Origin: Sulfurimonas sp.
GTDB taxonomy: Bacteria > Campylobacterota > Campylobacteria > Campylobacterales > Sulfurimonadaceae
Reading direction: 5' to 3'
Length of the DNA: 37,821 nucleotides
NCBI RefSeq assembly: GCF_027056685.1
Contig: NZ_JALUKE010000065.1
Span: forward strand, 1-37,821
The notes under the pieces were generated by a model. That model searched no databases, had not been told where the DNA came from, and worked only from the letters and a program-made list of their open reading frames with translations. Numbering within the stretch: position 1 is the stretch's first letter; the number at the start of each line of letters is the position of its first letter. Made by a program: the position numbers and the translations under genes. This document shows, piece by piece, positions 28,711 through 37,821 of the stretch.

Positions 28711-30388
28711 GTTTCCCCCAAAAACCTAAAAGATTATTTGTATCTTCTTTATCCAATACATAATTTAACTCATATATATTATTAATTATATACTCAAAAT
28801 CTTCATAAGTATCTTCATCTGCTACTATCAAAAGTTTATCATTAGCTTGAAGGTGCATCTGTGAATCTGGCATAAGATAGACTTCATCACCTCTTTTTAA
28901 GAGTAAAAATACTATTTGCAACATCTCATTTTTATTTTCACGAGAACGCCTTAAGTTAGCTAGTGTAATATCACCACCATTATTAAACTCTAAATTCAAA
29001 GCATAAGCATTCTCGTCATTAAGCTCTGTCTCAAAGTATTTGGGATTCATTCCTGTTATATTATTTAAAATATTGACAATAACCTCTGCCCATTCTTCAT
29101 CTTGTTTCCTTGCTTCATGAATAAACAGATCAACTAATGGTCTTGATATAAAGTTATATGTTGCATCTGCAAGAATTTTTTCAACAACATAAATTTTATT
29201 AATTTTTGCAGCCTTAAAAATATTTAGATCATCAAGGGAGTTCTCTCTTGCCATTGTAAAAATATTTGGATTAAGCTGTTTTGCACTGTTTAAAATAGTA
29301 AGATTTAAAATATCATTTTTTGTAGCAGCAATAACACATGCACTCTCTTTTACACCTAAATCAATTAATTTTTGCATATCTTCAGCATCACCATAAATGG
29401 TAGATTCTTTCTCTTCAATATACTTTTTAGAATCAAAATCTTTTATAATATACTCAACACCAGCTTTTTTCAAACCATCTGCAATAGCCTGTCCCATTCG
29501 CCCACTACCATAAATAATATATTTTCCATCTGGGAATCTATCTCTTCCTTTCAATTTTAAAATATGCCCATACATCCACATCTCTAAAAGCCATATATGT
29601 GGAGATGTAATACCAAAGTAGATACGCTTAGAAATAATATCAAAAGGATTTTGCACATGTTTGAGACCCATCTTTTTAAAATGCGCTACCTGCTCTGGCA
29701 GAGTTGCTTTAATAATGATGTCTATTTTTTTATTGAGTAACATACATATAGTTGCAATATTTGCATTGACCATATCATTTTCAAAAAGAGATATAACACC
29801 TTTACAATTTTTTTGATGGATTCCTGACATTTTCAACATCTGTTGATTCGTTGCATCTCCAACAGAGGCAGGAACATGAGGATAGAAATTTTCTAGTACA
29901 AGTTCTTCTATTTTTTGAGGACTTTTATCGAGAACAACTGCCCTATAATCCACTCCATTAATTTTATTTATAATAGTTTTAGTAATACTGTTATAGCCTA
30001 AAATAATATAAAATGGTTCATGAAGATTTTCTACCTGTTTTTTAAAAGCATTTAAGCTTAATGCGCGTCTAAGCCCTTCATCTTGAATAAGTGATACAAT
30101 AGCCCCTATTCCGTAAAACCATCCTATAACAGTAAAATATATGGCAAAACTTACCCACATCCTCTGCGGATAATTAAAAGCGTAAGGAGCCTCTCCAAAG
30201 CCAATGGTGCTTGCCATATAACTTACAAAATAAAAAGCATCAAAAAAAGTCATATGATACGGTTTACCTTGATCTGTAACACCAGGAATTAATACCAATC
30301 CAAGTATAGATATAGAAAATGTTATAATAATTACAAAAAAAGGAATTCTTAATCGCTTAAGAACTATCCAAATTATCTGTTCATTCAT
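28691..30388 (-). CDS. Two-TM potassium-channel-like protein with TrkA-N domains and atypical filter
   Basis: Pore region DAFYFVSYMASTIGFGEAPYAF between two TM segments. Two nucleotide-binding regions (YIILGYNSITKTI; YIIYGSGRMGQAIADGL). Confidence 0.85.
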   Translation of the reverse strand: MNEQIIWIVLKRLRIPFFVIIITFSISILGLVLIPGVTDQGKPYHMTFFDAFYFVSYMASTIGFGEAPYAFNYPQRMWVSFAIYFTVIGWFYGIGAIVSLIQDEGLRRALSLNAFKKQVENLHEPFYIILGYNSITKTIINKINGVDYRAVVLDKSPQKIEELVLENFYPHVPASVGDATNQQMLKMSGIHQKNCKGVISLFENDMVNANIATICMLLNKKIDIIIKATLPEQVAHFKKMGLKHVQNPFDIISKRIYFGITSPHIWLLEMWMYGHILKLKGRDRFPDGKYIIYGSGRMGQAIADGLKKAGVEYIIKDFDSKKYIEEKESTIYGDAEDMQKLIDLGVKESACVIAATKNDILNLTILNSAKQLNPNIFTMARENSLDDLNIFKAAKINKIYVVEKILADATYNFISRPLVDLFIHEARKQDEEWAEVIVNILNNITGMNPKYFETELNDENAYALNLEFNNGGDITLANLRRSRENKNEMLQIVFLLLKRGDEVYLMPDSQMHLQANDKLLIVADEDTYEDFEYIINNIYELNYVLDKEDTNNLLGFWGKHGKTKT

Positions 30389-30397
30389 ACTTTTTAT

Positions 30398-30778
30398 CTA
30401 TCTTTTTGATTTAATTGTATCGCCGATAAATAAAATAACAGAGACTGAATTTGCTAAAAGTGCGCCACCAGAGAGAGAGACTATAGCTGTTGTAGCTTCC
30501 ACACCAATATTTTTTGCAACATACTCTGCAAATGCCCAAACGGTTGCAGAGGCAATAAGCTGAATATCAGCAACAAGACTTGTTGCAAGTAAAACAGCTC
30601 CAAGCTGTGTTCTATCCCCCAATTTTAATACAGTAGCAATTAAATTGACAATAATTGCAGCAAAAAGCTCATAAGCACTATGCTCTATAAGTTGTGTTGG
30701 ATCTCCGTAGAAAAAACCAAAATTAAGTGTCATTGCCAAGGTAAAAAATAACCCTGAAATAATCTTATACATATTCAT
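30398..30778 (-). CDS. Small integral membrane protein (DUF6394-like)
   Basis: Multiple hydrophobic segments (MNMYKIISGLFFTLAMTLNFGFFYGDPTQLIEHSAYELFAAIIVNLIATVLKLGDRTQ). Same strand as the channel genes. The family name is tentative. Confidence 0.6.
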   Translation of the reverse strand: MNMYKIISGLFFTLAMTLNFGFFYGDPTQLIEHSAYELFAAIIVNLIATVLKLGDRTQLGAVLLATSLVADIQLIASATVWAFAEYVAKNIGVEATTAIVSLSGGALLANSVSVILFIGDTIKSKR

Positions 30779-30890
30779 AATTAAAAACTCCAAAAATAAT
30801 ATTTAGAATTATACTTTAAATATGCATAAACTAATCAATTATTTAGCTACTTCACTATAAAATAATATAAAATTAAATTAAAGTACAATT

Positions 30891-32555
30891 ATGAAATATC
30901 CTTATGAAAATCTAGACAACTTTACACTGCCTAATCTCTTAGACCGTTCAGTGGAACTCTATCAAGATAAAAAGGTTCTCTCCAAGGTTGATCAAGAACC
31001 TATGACCTATAATGAATTAGCATATAATGTGCATAACATAATTCAAATACTCAAAAACAATGGTGTAAGAAAAGGTGATAAAGTAGCACTACTAAGTGAA
31101 AATATGCCAAATTGGGCAATAGCTTACTTTAGTGTTACCTATTTTGGTGGAGTCATTGTTCCAATTCTTCCCGATTTTCATCCTGCTGATGTACAACACA
31201 TTATACGCCACTCTGAAGCAAAGGCCGTTTTTGTTTCAAAAAAATATTTTCAAACAATAGAAGAGTTAGAAGACTCAAATATGAAATTTGTTATTCAACT
31301 TGATGATTTAACAATCATAGATGAATTGACAAACCACACATATATTTCAAAATTAAAACAGCGAATTTCCTCAAAAGAGCTTCCTAAACCAGATGAAGAT
31401 GATATGGCAGCCCTCCTTTATACTTCTGGTACAACAGGGCATTCAAAAGGTGTTATGCTCTCACATAAAAACCTTGTTACAAATGCAATGAGTGCCTATA
31501 AAAATGTTCATATTGTTCCTGAAGATACCTTTTTATCTATTTTGCCACTTGCACACACTTTAGAGTGTACAGTCGGAATGATAGTGCCGATCCTTCATGG
31601 TGCTGATGTTGTTTACATCGACAAAGTCCCAACACCAAATGTTCTAATCAAAGCTTTTGCAAGTGTCAAACCTACAATGATGCTTAGTGTTCCTCTTATT
31701 ATTGAAAAAATTTACAAAAATAAAATTTTGCCTAAATTTACAGGCTCATTTATTATGCGCACACTCTACTCTATTCCTTTTACAAGAAGACAACTCAATA
31801 AAATTGCAGGAAAAAAACTCATTGAGACTTTTGGTGGGCGTATTAAATTTTTTGGTATAGGGGGAGCAGCACTGCCTAAATATGTCGAAAAATTTCTAAA
31901 AGAAGCAGAGTTTCCATACATAGTAGGGTATGGACTTACTGAGACTTCACCTCTTATTGCAGGAGGAAGACTTGGTATGCCCATCAAAATCGGTTCTACT
32001 GGTCTACCTATGGCTGGAGTTGATGTAAAAATAAAAGATGCAAATCCTATAAATGGAGAAGGTGAAATTGTAGTCAAATCACCTAGTGTAATGTTAGGAT
32101 ATTATAAAGATGATAAACAGACTGAAGAGGTGCTTCAAGATGGCTGGTTTTTCACAGGTGATTTAGGTTATCTTGATGATGACGGTTATTTATTTATTAG
32201 TGGCAGAAGTAAAAATGTCATTATTGGTTCAGGAGGAGAAAATATTTACCCTGAACAGATTGAGGGAATTATTAATCAAAATAAAGCTGTACTAGACTCT
32301 TTGGTTATGGAAAAAGATGCAAAACTTATTGCAAGAATCCATCTGGACTATGAACTTATTGACAAAATGTTTAAAGCAAATAACACAGCAGAAGCAGAGG
32401 TAAAACAAAAAATAGAGGAGTATCTTGAAGAGATGCGTATAGAGGTAAATGGACAAGTGGCATCATTTGCAAAAATACAAAAATTTATAGAGCAAATTGA
32501 ACCATTTGTAAAAACTCCAACGAAAAAAATTAAGCGTTATCTCTATAAAGAGTAG
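30891..32555 (+). CDS. AMP-binding long-chain acyl-CoA synthetase
   Basis: LLYTSGTTGHSKGVMLSHKNLV, VGYGLTETSPLI and GWFFTGDLGYLDDDGYLFISGRSKNVI. Confidence 0.94.
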   Translation: MKYPYENLDNFTLPNLLDRSVELYQDKKVLSKVDQEPMTYNELAYNVHNIIQILKNNGVRKGDKVALLSENMPNWAIAYFSVTYFGGVIVPILPDFHPADVQHIIRHSEAKAVFVSKKYFQTIEELEDSNMKFVIQLDDLTIIDELTNHTYISKLKQRISSKELPKPDEDDMAALLYTSGTTGHSKGVMLSHKNLVTNAMSAYKNVHIVPEDTFLSILPLAHTLECTVGMIVPILHGADVVYIDKVPTPNVLIKAFASVKPTMMLSVPLIIEKIYKNKILPKFTGSFIMRTLYSIPFTRRQLNKIAGKKLIETFGGRIKFFGIGGAALPKYVEKFLKEAEFPYIVGYGLTETSPLIAGGRLGMPIKIGSTGLPMAGVDVKIKDANPINGEGEIVVKSPSVMLGYYKDDKQTEEVLQDGWFFTGDLGYLDDDGYLFISGRSKNVIIGSGGENIYPEQIEGIINQNKAVLDSLVMEKDAKLIARIHLDYELIDKMFKANNTAEAEVKQKIEEYLEEMRIEVNGQVASFAKIQKFIEQIEPFVKTPTKKIKRYLYKE

Positions 32556-32564
32556 GAGACAAAA

Positions 32565-32909
32565 ATGACAACCCAAGAAAAAAAGATACTTAAGAGTATT
32601 ATGACTCAAGAGATAGATGCGCTTACTTTAGAGTTACAAAATATAGAAAAATCGCTCAAACCAATCAAAAAAGATTGCTCTTTAGACAGCATAGACCATA
32701 AAATGCTCAAACAAGATCAAAATGTCAATATTCAAAGATTTGAAGAGGCAAAAAAACGATTAAATAGACTAAAATATGCTCTGTTAAGAGTTGATACAGA
32801 GGAGTATGGAGTTTGTAAAGAGTGTGAAGAAGATATAGCGCTAGAACGCCTAAAACTCATCCCAGAATCACAATACTGTGTATCTTGTATGAATGAGTTA
32901 GGTTTATAA
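32565..32909 (+). CDS. TraR/DksA C4-type zinc finger family protein
   Basis: YGVCKECEEDIALERLKLIPESQYCVSCMNE. Confidence 0.92.
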   Translation: MTTQEKKILKSIMTQEIDALTLELQNIEKSLKPIKKDCSLDSIDHKMLKQDQNVNIQRFEEAKKRLNRLKYALLRVDTEEYGVCKECEEDIALERLKLIPESQYCVSCMNELGL

Positions 32910-32910
32910 A

Positions 32911-33831
32911 TTAAAACTGAGGTTGCACGAAAGGAATAACCTGTTTTTTACGGCTAAGCACTTTATCTAACCATACTCTATGATTTTCAAGTTTTGTGTT
33001 AAACGCAGCTTCTATTTTACTCTCATCATCTGAGACAACAAGGAGTTTAGAACCCTCTTTCATTATGTCTGTAAGGAGTATGAGTACAGTATGAAGTCCA
33101 TTTTCTTCTTTCATCTTTTTCATATCTTCTAAAAGTTCCTCTTCTCGAGGTTCAAGCACTGTAATATCTACCATTTCAAGCTGACCTACGCCCACTTTAC
33201 TACCATTCATGTTAAACTCTTTGTAGTCTCTCGTGTTAAGGTCTCTTGCACTTGCACCATCTACTGCAGATTTTACAATGAACATCTCCATAGCAAGTTT
33301 TTTATAATCCTCTACACCTGCAATCTCTGCAAGCTCTTTTACTGCTTTTGTATCTACTTTTGTACAAGTCGGTGATTTAAAAATGACAGTATCACTTAAA
33401 ATCGCCATCATCATCATACCTGCAATATTTTTAGGAATTTCCACACCATAAGATCTGTACATCTCATAAACAACAGTGTTTGAACAACCTATAGGTCTTA
33501 CCCACATCTCCAATGGAGCATTTGTTGTTAAGTCTCCCAATTTATGATGATCAACAATTCCTAAAATAGTTGCTTCTTTTATATCATCTTGAAAAAGGAG
33601 ACTATCACTATCATCAACCAAAAATACTTTTTCTCCAGCAACAGAAGTTTTAAGTACAGGAACTTCACCATCAAATTTATCTAAAATAAACTCTGTTTCA
33701 GCAGAGATTTCACCCTGACGCGCAGGAATATACTCTTCATCTTCCACTTGATTTTTTAAATACGCAATAGAAATAGCACCAACAATTGAGTCGCTATCTG
33801 GATTTCTGTGTCCAAAAACATATACTGACAT
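32911..33831 (-). CDS. ppaC: Manganese-dependent inorganic pyrophosphatase (family II)
   Basis: VFGHRNPDSDSI, ILGIVDHHKLGDL and MMMAILSDTVIFKSPT. Confidence 0.95.
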   Translation of the reverse strand: MSVYVFGHRNPDSDSIVGAISIAYLKNQVEDEEYIPARQGEISAETEFILDKFDGEVPVLKTSVAGEKVFLVDDSDSLLFQDDIKEATILGIVDHHKLGDLTTNAPLEMWVRPIGCSNTVVYEMYRSYGVEIPKNIAGMMMMAILSDTVIFKSPTCTKVDTKAVKELAEIAGVEDYKKLAMEMFIVKSAVDGASARDLNTRDYKEFNMNGSKVGVGQLEMVDITVLEPREEELLEDMKKMKEENGLHTVLILLTDIMKEGSKLLVVSDDESKIEAAFNTKLENHRVWLDKVLSRKKQVIPFVQPQF

Positions 33832-33870
33832 AATAAGCCTTTAAATTTTTTTTTGCAATTATACTATATT

Positions 33871-36693
33871 TTAATGCAGAGCCAACTCTTTTTCCAAATA
33901 CTCACCCGTATAAGAGCCTGTCTTTTTATGTGTAGCCGCCAACTCTTCAGGAGAACCCTCTGCTATGATAAGTCCACCGCCACTTCCACCTTCTGGTCCC
34001 ATGTCGATGATATAGTCCGCATTTTTTATCATATCAAGGTTGTGCTCAATGATAAGCACAGAGTTTCCAAGCTCTACGAACTTGTGCAGTACATTTGTAA
34101 GTCTATCTACATCTGCAAAGTGTAGTCCAGTTGTCGGCTCATCCAAAATATAGAGTGTTTTTCCTGTATCTTTTCGGCTCAGCTCTTTTGAGAGTTTTAT
34201 ACGCTGTGCTTCCCCACCTGAGAGCGTCACTGCGTTTTGACCAAGCGTAATATAGCCAAGTCCTACATCTACAAGAGTTTTCATCTTTTGGTGAATTTTT
34301 GGAATAGGTTTGAAAAATTCAAACGCTTCTTCTACGCTCATGGCAAGAACATCAGCAATAGTTTTACCTTTGTAAAAGACCTCTAAAGTCTGTTGATTAT
34401 ATCGTCTGCCGCCACATGAATCACACTTCACCATAATGTCAGGTAAAAAGTGCATTTCTATCTTATTTTCACCCTCTCCTTGACACTTCTCACAACGCCC
34501 ACCTTTAACATTAAAACTAAAGCGTGAAGCTGTATAGCCACGAATTTGGCTCTCTTTTGTCTGTGCAAAAAGATTTCGTATCTCATCCATTACACCCGTG
34601 TAAGTTGCAGGATTTGAGCGAGGTGTACGCCCTATTGGGCTTTGGTCAAGATAGATAACTTTATCTACATTTTCAAGTCCAGTGATTTCTACACCTGCCA
34701 CCTTATTTACCTTGCGTGCATGATTAAGTAGCTCTCTGGCCGTTGGCAGAAGCGTTTGAAGCATAAGTGAACTTTTTCCACTTCCACTTACTCCTGTAAT
34801 ACAAACAAAGTTATTGAGAGGAATTTTTGCGTTTAGATTGTTAATATTATTTAATGTAACATTTTTAATCTCAATCCACTTCTCTTGAGGACGGCGATAA
34901 AAATACTCTATCTTTTTGCGTCCATAAAGATAGTCAGCAGTGAGTGTTTTTGCTTTTTTCAGTTTATCAAGTGTTCCACTAAAAACTACTTCCCCACCAA
35001 ATTTTCCTGCACCACTTCCTATATCAACAATAAAATCTGCATTTTCAATGGTCTCTTTGTCATGTTCTACTACAATGACAGAGTTACCTTTTTCTTGCAA
35101 AGAACGAAGCGTACGAATAAGCTTCAGCGTATCTCTCTCATGAAGCCCAATACTTGGCTCATCTAATACATATAAAACACCAGTCAAACCACTACCTATC
35201 TGTGAAGCAATGCGAATACGCTGTGCCTCTCCACCACTGATAGTACGAGCATCACGACCAAGTGTAATGTAGCCAAGTCCAACATCATACAAAAAGTAGA
35301 GGCGTTCGCGTATCTCATTGAGTATTGGTTCAGCAATTTGCTTCGATTGTGCATCAAAGTATTCAAAATTTTCTTCATTTGCAAAAAAATCGTATGTTTT
35401 TGCTATTGGCATATCAAGGAGTTCTGCTATGCCTTTTCCTGCTACTTTAACAGCTAAAGATTCTCTCTTTAAACGATGTGCATCACAAATATCACATACC
35501 TTTTCACTCATATAATCAGCAAGCTCTTTTTCATCTTTTATCATGTCATAAGCGATGCGAATAATCCCTGGGAAAATTCTTTTTACGGGATGCTTTTTCC
35601 ACAAAAATTCTACTTCATCAATATTTCCATGCAAGATTGCTTTTTGCTGGTATGTAGGAAGTTCTGAGTATGGAATACTCATATCTATCTCGTTATGTGC
35701 ACAAAAACCTTTTAAAAAGGTAAAGTAATACCCTTTGTTAAAACCATAAACAATCTTTACCGCACCCTTTTCAACACTCAGATCACTATCAATTATCTTA
35801 TCAATATCAAGTGCGTAACGAATACCAAGCCCATCACACTCAGAACATGCTCCCTTTGGAGAGTTAAAAGAGAAACTTAATGGTTCCAAGGGTTCAAAAC
35901 TTATTTTACAATCAAAGCAGGCATTGTGTTCAGAGTAGTGAATATGCTCCTGCGTTTGTAACTCTTCATGATTTAAAATATCTATTTCAAGTTCGCCATA
36001 ACTCTCTTTAAGCGCTTTTTCAACAGATGAAGCAATACGCTCTTTATTTTCAGGCTTTACAATCACCCTGTCCACAACTACTTTGATGGTATGTTTTTTC
36101 GTTTTAGATAGTTCTATCTCTTCATCAAGACGCACCATCACGCCATCTATCATCGCACGAACATAACCTTTATGTACCAAAGATTCTATTAGATCAGCAT
36201 ACGCACCTTTATTTTCACGAACAAGCGGTGCTAAAAGTACAAGCTTTGCACCCTCTGGTAATTTTTCCACTTCATTAATGATGTCTGAAGCAGACATTTG
36301 AGAAATGACCTTGCCACACTTATGACAATGTTGCACGCCTACACGCGCAAACAGAAGTCTAAAGTAGTCGTAAATTTCTGTAATAGTTCCAACAGTTGAG
36401 CGTGGGTTTTTCGAGGTTGTTTTTTGATCTATCGCAATAGCAGGAGTAAGCCCTTCAATTTTATCTACATCAGGTTTACCAACACGGTCAAGAAACTGTC
36501 TAGCATAAGAGGACAAAGACTCCATATAACGACGCTGTCCCTCTGCATAAAGTGTGTCAAACGCAAGGGTAGATTTACCACTTCCACTCAGTCCTGTCAT
36601 AACAACAAGCTCATTTTTAGGAATAGTTAAATTAATATTTTTTAGATTATTTTCTCTTGCACCTGTGATTTTTATAACATCTTTCTTTTTCAT
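33871..36693 (-). CDS. uvrA: Excinuclease ABC subunit UvrA
   Basis: TGLSGSGKSTLAFDTLYAEGQRRYMESLSSYARQFL, two ABC signatures and zinc-finger Cys motifs. Confidence 0.97.
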   Translation of the reverse strand: MKKKDVIKITGARENNLKNINLTIPKNELVVMTGLSGSGKSTLAFDTLYAEGQRRYMESLSSYARQFLDRVGKPDVDKIEGLTPAIAIDQKTTSKNPRSTVGTITEIYDYFRLLFARVGVQHCHKCGKVISQMSASDIINEVEKLPEGAKLVLLAPLVRENKGAYADLIESLVHKGYVRAMIDGVMVRLDEEIELSKTKKHTIKVVVDRVIVKPENKERIASSVEKALKESYGELEIDILNHEELQTQEHIHYSEHNACFDCKISFEPLEPLSFSFNSPKGACSECDGLGIRYALDIDKIIDSDLSVEKGAVKIVYGFNKGYYFTFLKGFCAHNEIDMSIPYSELPTYQQKAILHGNIDEVEFLWKKHPVKRIFPGIIRIAYDMIKDEKELADYMSEKVCDICDAHRLKRESLAVKVAGKGIAELLDMPIAKTYDFFANEENFEYFDAQSKQIAEPILNEIRERLYFLYDVGLGYITLGRDARTISGGEAQRIRIASQIGSGLTGVLYVLDEPSIGLHERDTLKLIRTLRSLQEKGNSVIVVEHDKETIENADFIVDIGSGAGKFGGEVVFSGTLDKLKKAKTLTADYLYGRKKIEYFYRRPQEKWIEIKNVTLNNINNLNAKIPLNNFVCITGVSGSGKSSLMLQTLLPTARELLNHARKVNKVAGVEITGLENVDKVIYLDQSPIGRTPRSNPATYTGVMDEIRNLFAQTKESQIRGYTASRFSFNVKGGRCEKCQGEGENKIEMHFLPDIMVKCDSCGGRRYNQQTLEVFYKGKTIADVLAMSVEEAFEFFKPIPKIHQKMKTLVDVGLGYITLGQNAVTLSGGEAQRIKLSKELSRKDTGKTLYILDEPTTGLHFADVDRLTNVLHKFVELGNSVLIIEHNLDMIKNADYIIDMGPEGGSGGGLIIAEGSPEELAATHKKTGSYTGEYLEKELALH

Positions 36694-37428
36694 TTACGCC
36701 CCAAAAATTTTATATGTTAAATATAATACTATTATTAGATAAAAAAACATTAACATTTTTTTCTGTAATTTTACATCTAATCTATGTTTTAAATGTATGC
36801 CCGCATAGACACCAAAAAGCGATGCCAAACCAATAATAACACCACTTTCATAATCTACATGTCCATGCAAAGAGTGTGAAATAAGCCCTGATACAGAAGA
36901 AAATACTACAAAAAAGAGACCTGCAGAGGTTGCATTTTTTAATGGAACATGTAAAAATCCAACTAAAATAGGCACAAGAATAAGACTGCCTCCTACTCCA
37001 ATGGTCATACTAATAGCACCAATGACAAAACCTATAATAAAGAGAAGAATCTTATGCACCTCTTTTCTCTCTTGAGAAACATGTGTTGTCATAAAAAGTC
37101 GTAGCAAAGCAAAAACAGCAAAAAGTAAAAATATAATCTGCAGAGTTGTATCACTAAAGTATGAGGTAATAGTTCCACTAAGTAGTGCACCAGAAAAACC
37201 ACCAGCACCAATAGTGAGTACCATTATAACATCTAAGGTACCCTTTTTATTATTCAAATAACTACCATAAATTGAACTAAAAACCATCTGCACAACAGAA
37301 ATACCTATGGCAATTTTAGTACCATAACCGAACATAAGTAGTAATGGCACTAAAATAGTTCCACCACCAATACCAAAAAGCCCAGAGAGCAAACCTACTA
37401 CAAGACCAAGAAAGATAAGTTCAAACAT
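36694..37428 (-). CDS. Sulfite exporter TauE/SafE family (DUF81) permease
   Basis: LGLVVGLLSGLFGIGGGTILVPLLLMFG and GAISMTIGVGGSLILVPIL repeat halves. Confidence 0.93.
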   Translation of the reverse strand: MFELIFLGLVVGLLSGLFGIGGGTILVPLLLMFGYGTKIAIGISVVQMVFSSIYGSYLNNKKGTLDVIMVLTIGAGGFSGALLSGTITSYFSDTTLQIIFLLFAVFALLRLFMTTHVSQERKEVHKILLFIIGFVIGAISMTIGVGGSLILVPILVGFLHVPLKNATSAGLFFVVFSSVSGLISHSLHGHVDYESGVIIGLASLFGVYAGIHLKHRLDVKLQKKMLMFFYLIIVLYLTYKIFGA

Positions 37429-37502
37429 AATTATCCAAAATTTTTTTGAAATTGTACCCTAATATCTATAAGAGTTTAATTTTACTTTGTGTAAGCTTCA
37501 AG

Positions 37503-37508
37503 TATAAT
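37503..37508 (+). promoter_or_regulatory. Candidate -10 box upstream of the partial CheX-like gene
   Basis: TATAAT 29 nt upstream of the ATG at 37532. Confidence 0.5.
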
Positions 37509-37531
37509 CTATAACACATAAAGAAGTAGGT

Positions 37532-37821
37532 ATGGTAATGATAAAAAGTATTGAAGTTGCGGCAAAAAATTTTTGTATCCATCAGCTAGGTATGGAGTGC
37601 CAAAATATAGATAAATATGATGGGATGAGAACATTTATTGCTTATATTGATATAGTTGTCAGTAATAGTGATAAATACAGAGTCTTTATAGCTACGAATG
37701 AAGCTTTTATGCAGAGTGTGGCTACACTTTTTTTAGAAGAAGAAAAAAGTGATGAAGAGACTCTCAAAGATATGGCACTAGAAACTGCAAATTTGATTAT
37801 TGGGAGTGCCAAGGTGCTTGC
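37532..37821 (+). CDS. CheX/CheC-like chemotaxis phosphatase, 3' end outside window
   Basis: My translation MVMIKSIEVAAKNFCIHQLGMECQNIDKYDGMRTFIAYIDIVVSNSDKYRVFIATNEAFMQSVATLFLEEEKSDEETLKDMALETANLIIGSAKVL. The E..N.I.G.AK motif is CheX-like. Confidence 0.6.
   Translation, partial: MVMIKSIEVAAKNFCIHQLGMECQNIDKYDGMRTFIAYIDIVVSNSDKYRVFIATNEAFMQSVATLFLEEEKSDEETLKDMALETANLIIGSAKVL

Larger units (their letters stand above)
33..35957. repeat. Dispersed octamer AAACGCAG/CTGCGTTT, 34 exact copies
   Basis: AAACGCAG on + at 33,1726,2394,2823,3198,3332,4679,5111,10790,13398,13755,16279,16803,19336,19379,20812,24013,24280,24302,27308,33001. CTGCGTTT on + at 3034,6515,8276,10367,19631,19680,20180,23467,23879,26953,27281,34230,35950. 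Confidence 0.9.

Noticed and set aside
36559-36566. AAACGCAA (and AAACGCAT) near-matches as separate motif classes
   Set aside because: Treated as degenerate versions of AAACGCAG. They are fewer and do not form an independent pattern.
1-37821. CRISPR array, tRNA/rRNA genes, IS elements, prophage or integrase
   Set aside because: No regularly spaced repeats, no recognisable RNA genes, and no transposase or integrase motifs found in the ORFs read.

Overview
The window reads as a chromosomal segment of a Campylobacterota (Sulfurimonas-like) bacterium. This assignment rests on protein recognition and the gene order flgA-ubiX-coaD-tmk-hisS-speA-cysE-aspC. It is densely packed with housekeeping genes (ilvBN, ilvA, lpxD, rpoN, lptB, tsaE, trpD, ygiQ-type radical SAM, ppaC, uvrA). 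There is a potassium-channel/TrkA-domain cluster, and a small accessory zone at about 14.5-19.2 kb with an MNT/HepT remnant, a ParE-type toxin-antitoxin pair and a GIY-YIG protein. No rRNA, tRNA, CRISPR array, IS element or phage module was recognised. The most striking signal is not a gene. The non-palindromic octamer AAACGCAG/CTGCGTTT occurs 34 times by my manual count (21 on +, 13 on -), about once per 1.1 kb, against fewer than 1 expected by base composition. It lies essentially always inside CDSs, in five of six reading-frame phases, usually preceded by a pyrimidine (YAAACGCAG). It looks like a DNA-level motif such as a DNA-uptake sequence or Chi-like site. Secondary finds are: an apparent remnant of the TIGR02757 protein C-terminus 1.7 kb from the intact gene, bracketing the toxin-antitoxin/GIY-YIG islet; a decayed HepT next to an intact MNT gene; and a two-channel TrkA cluster in which one channel has an atypical TIGFGE filter.
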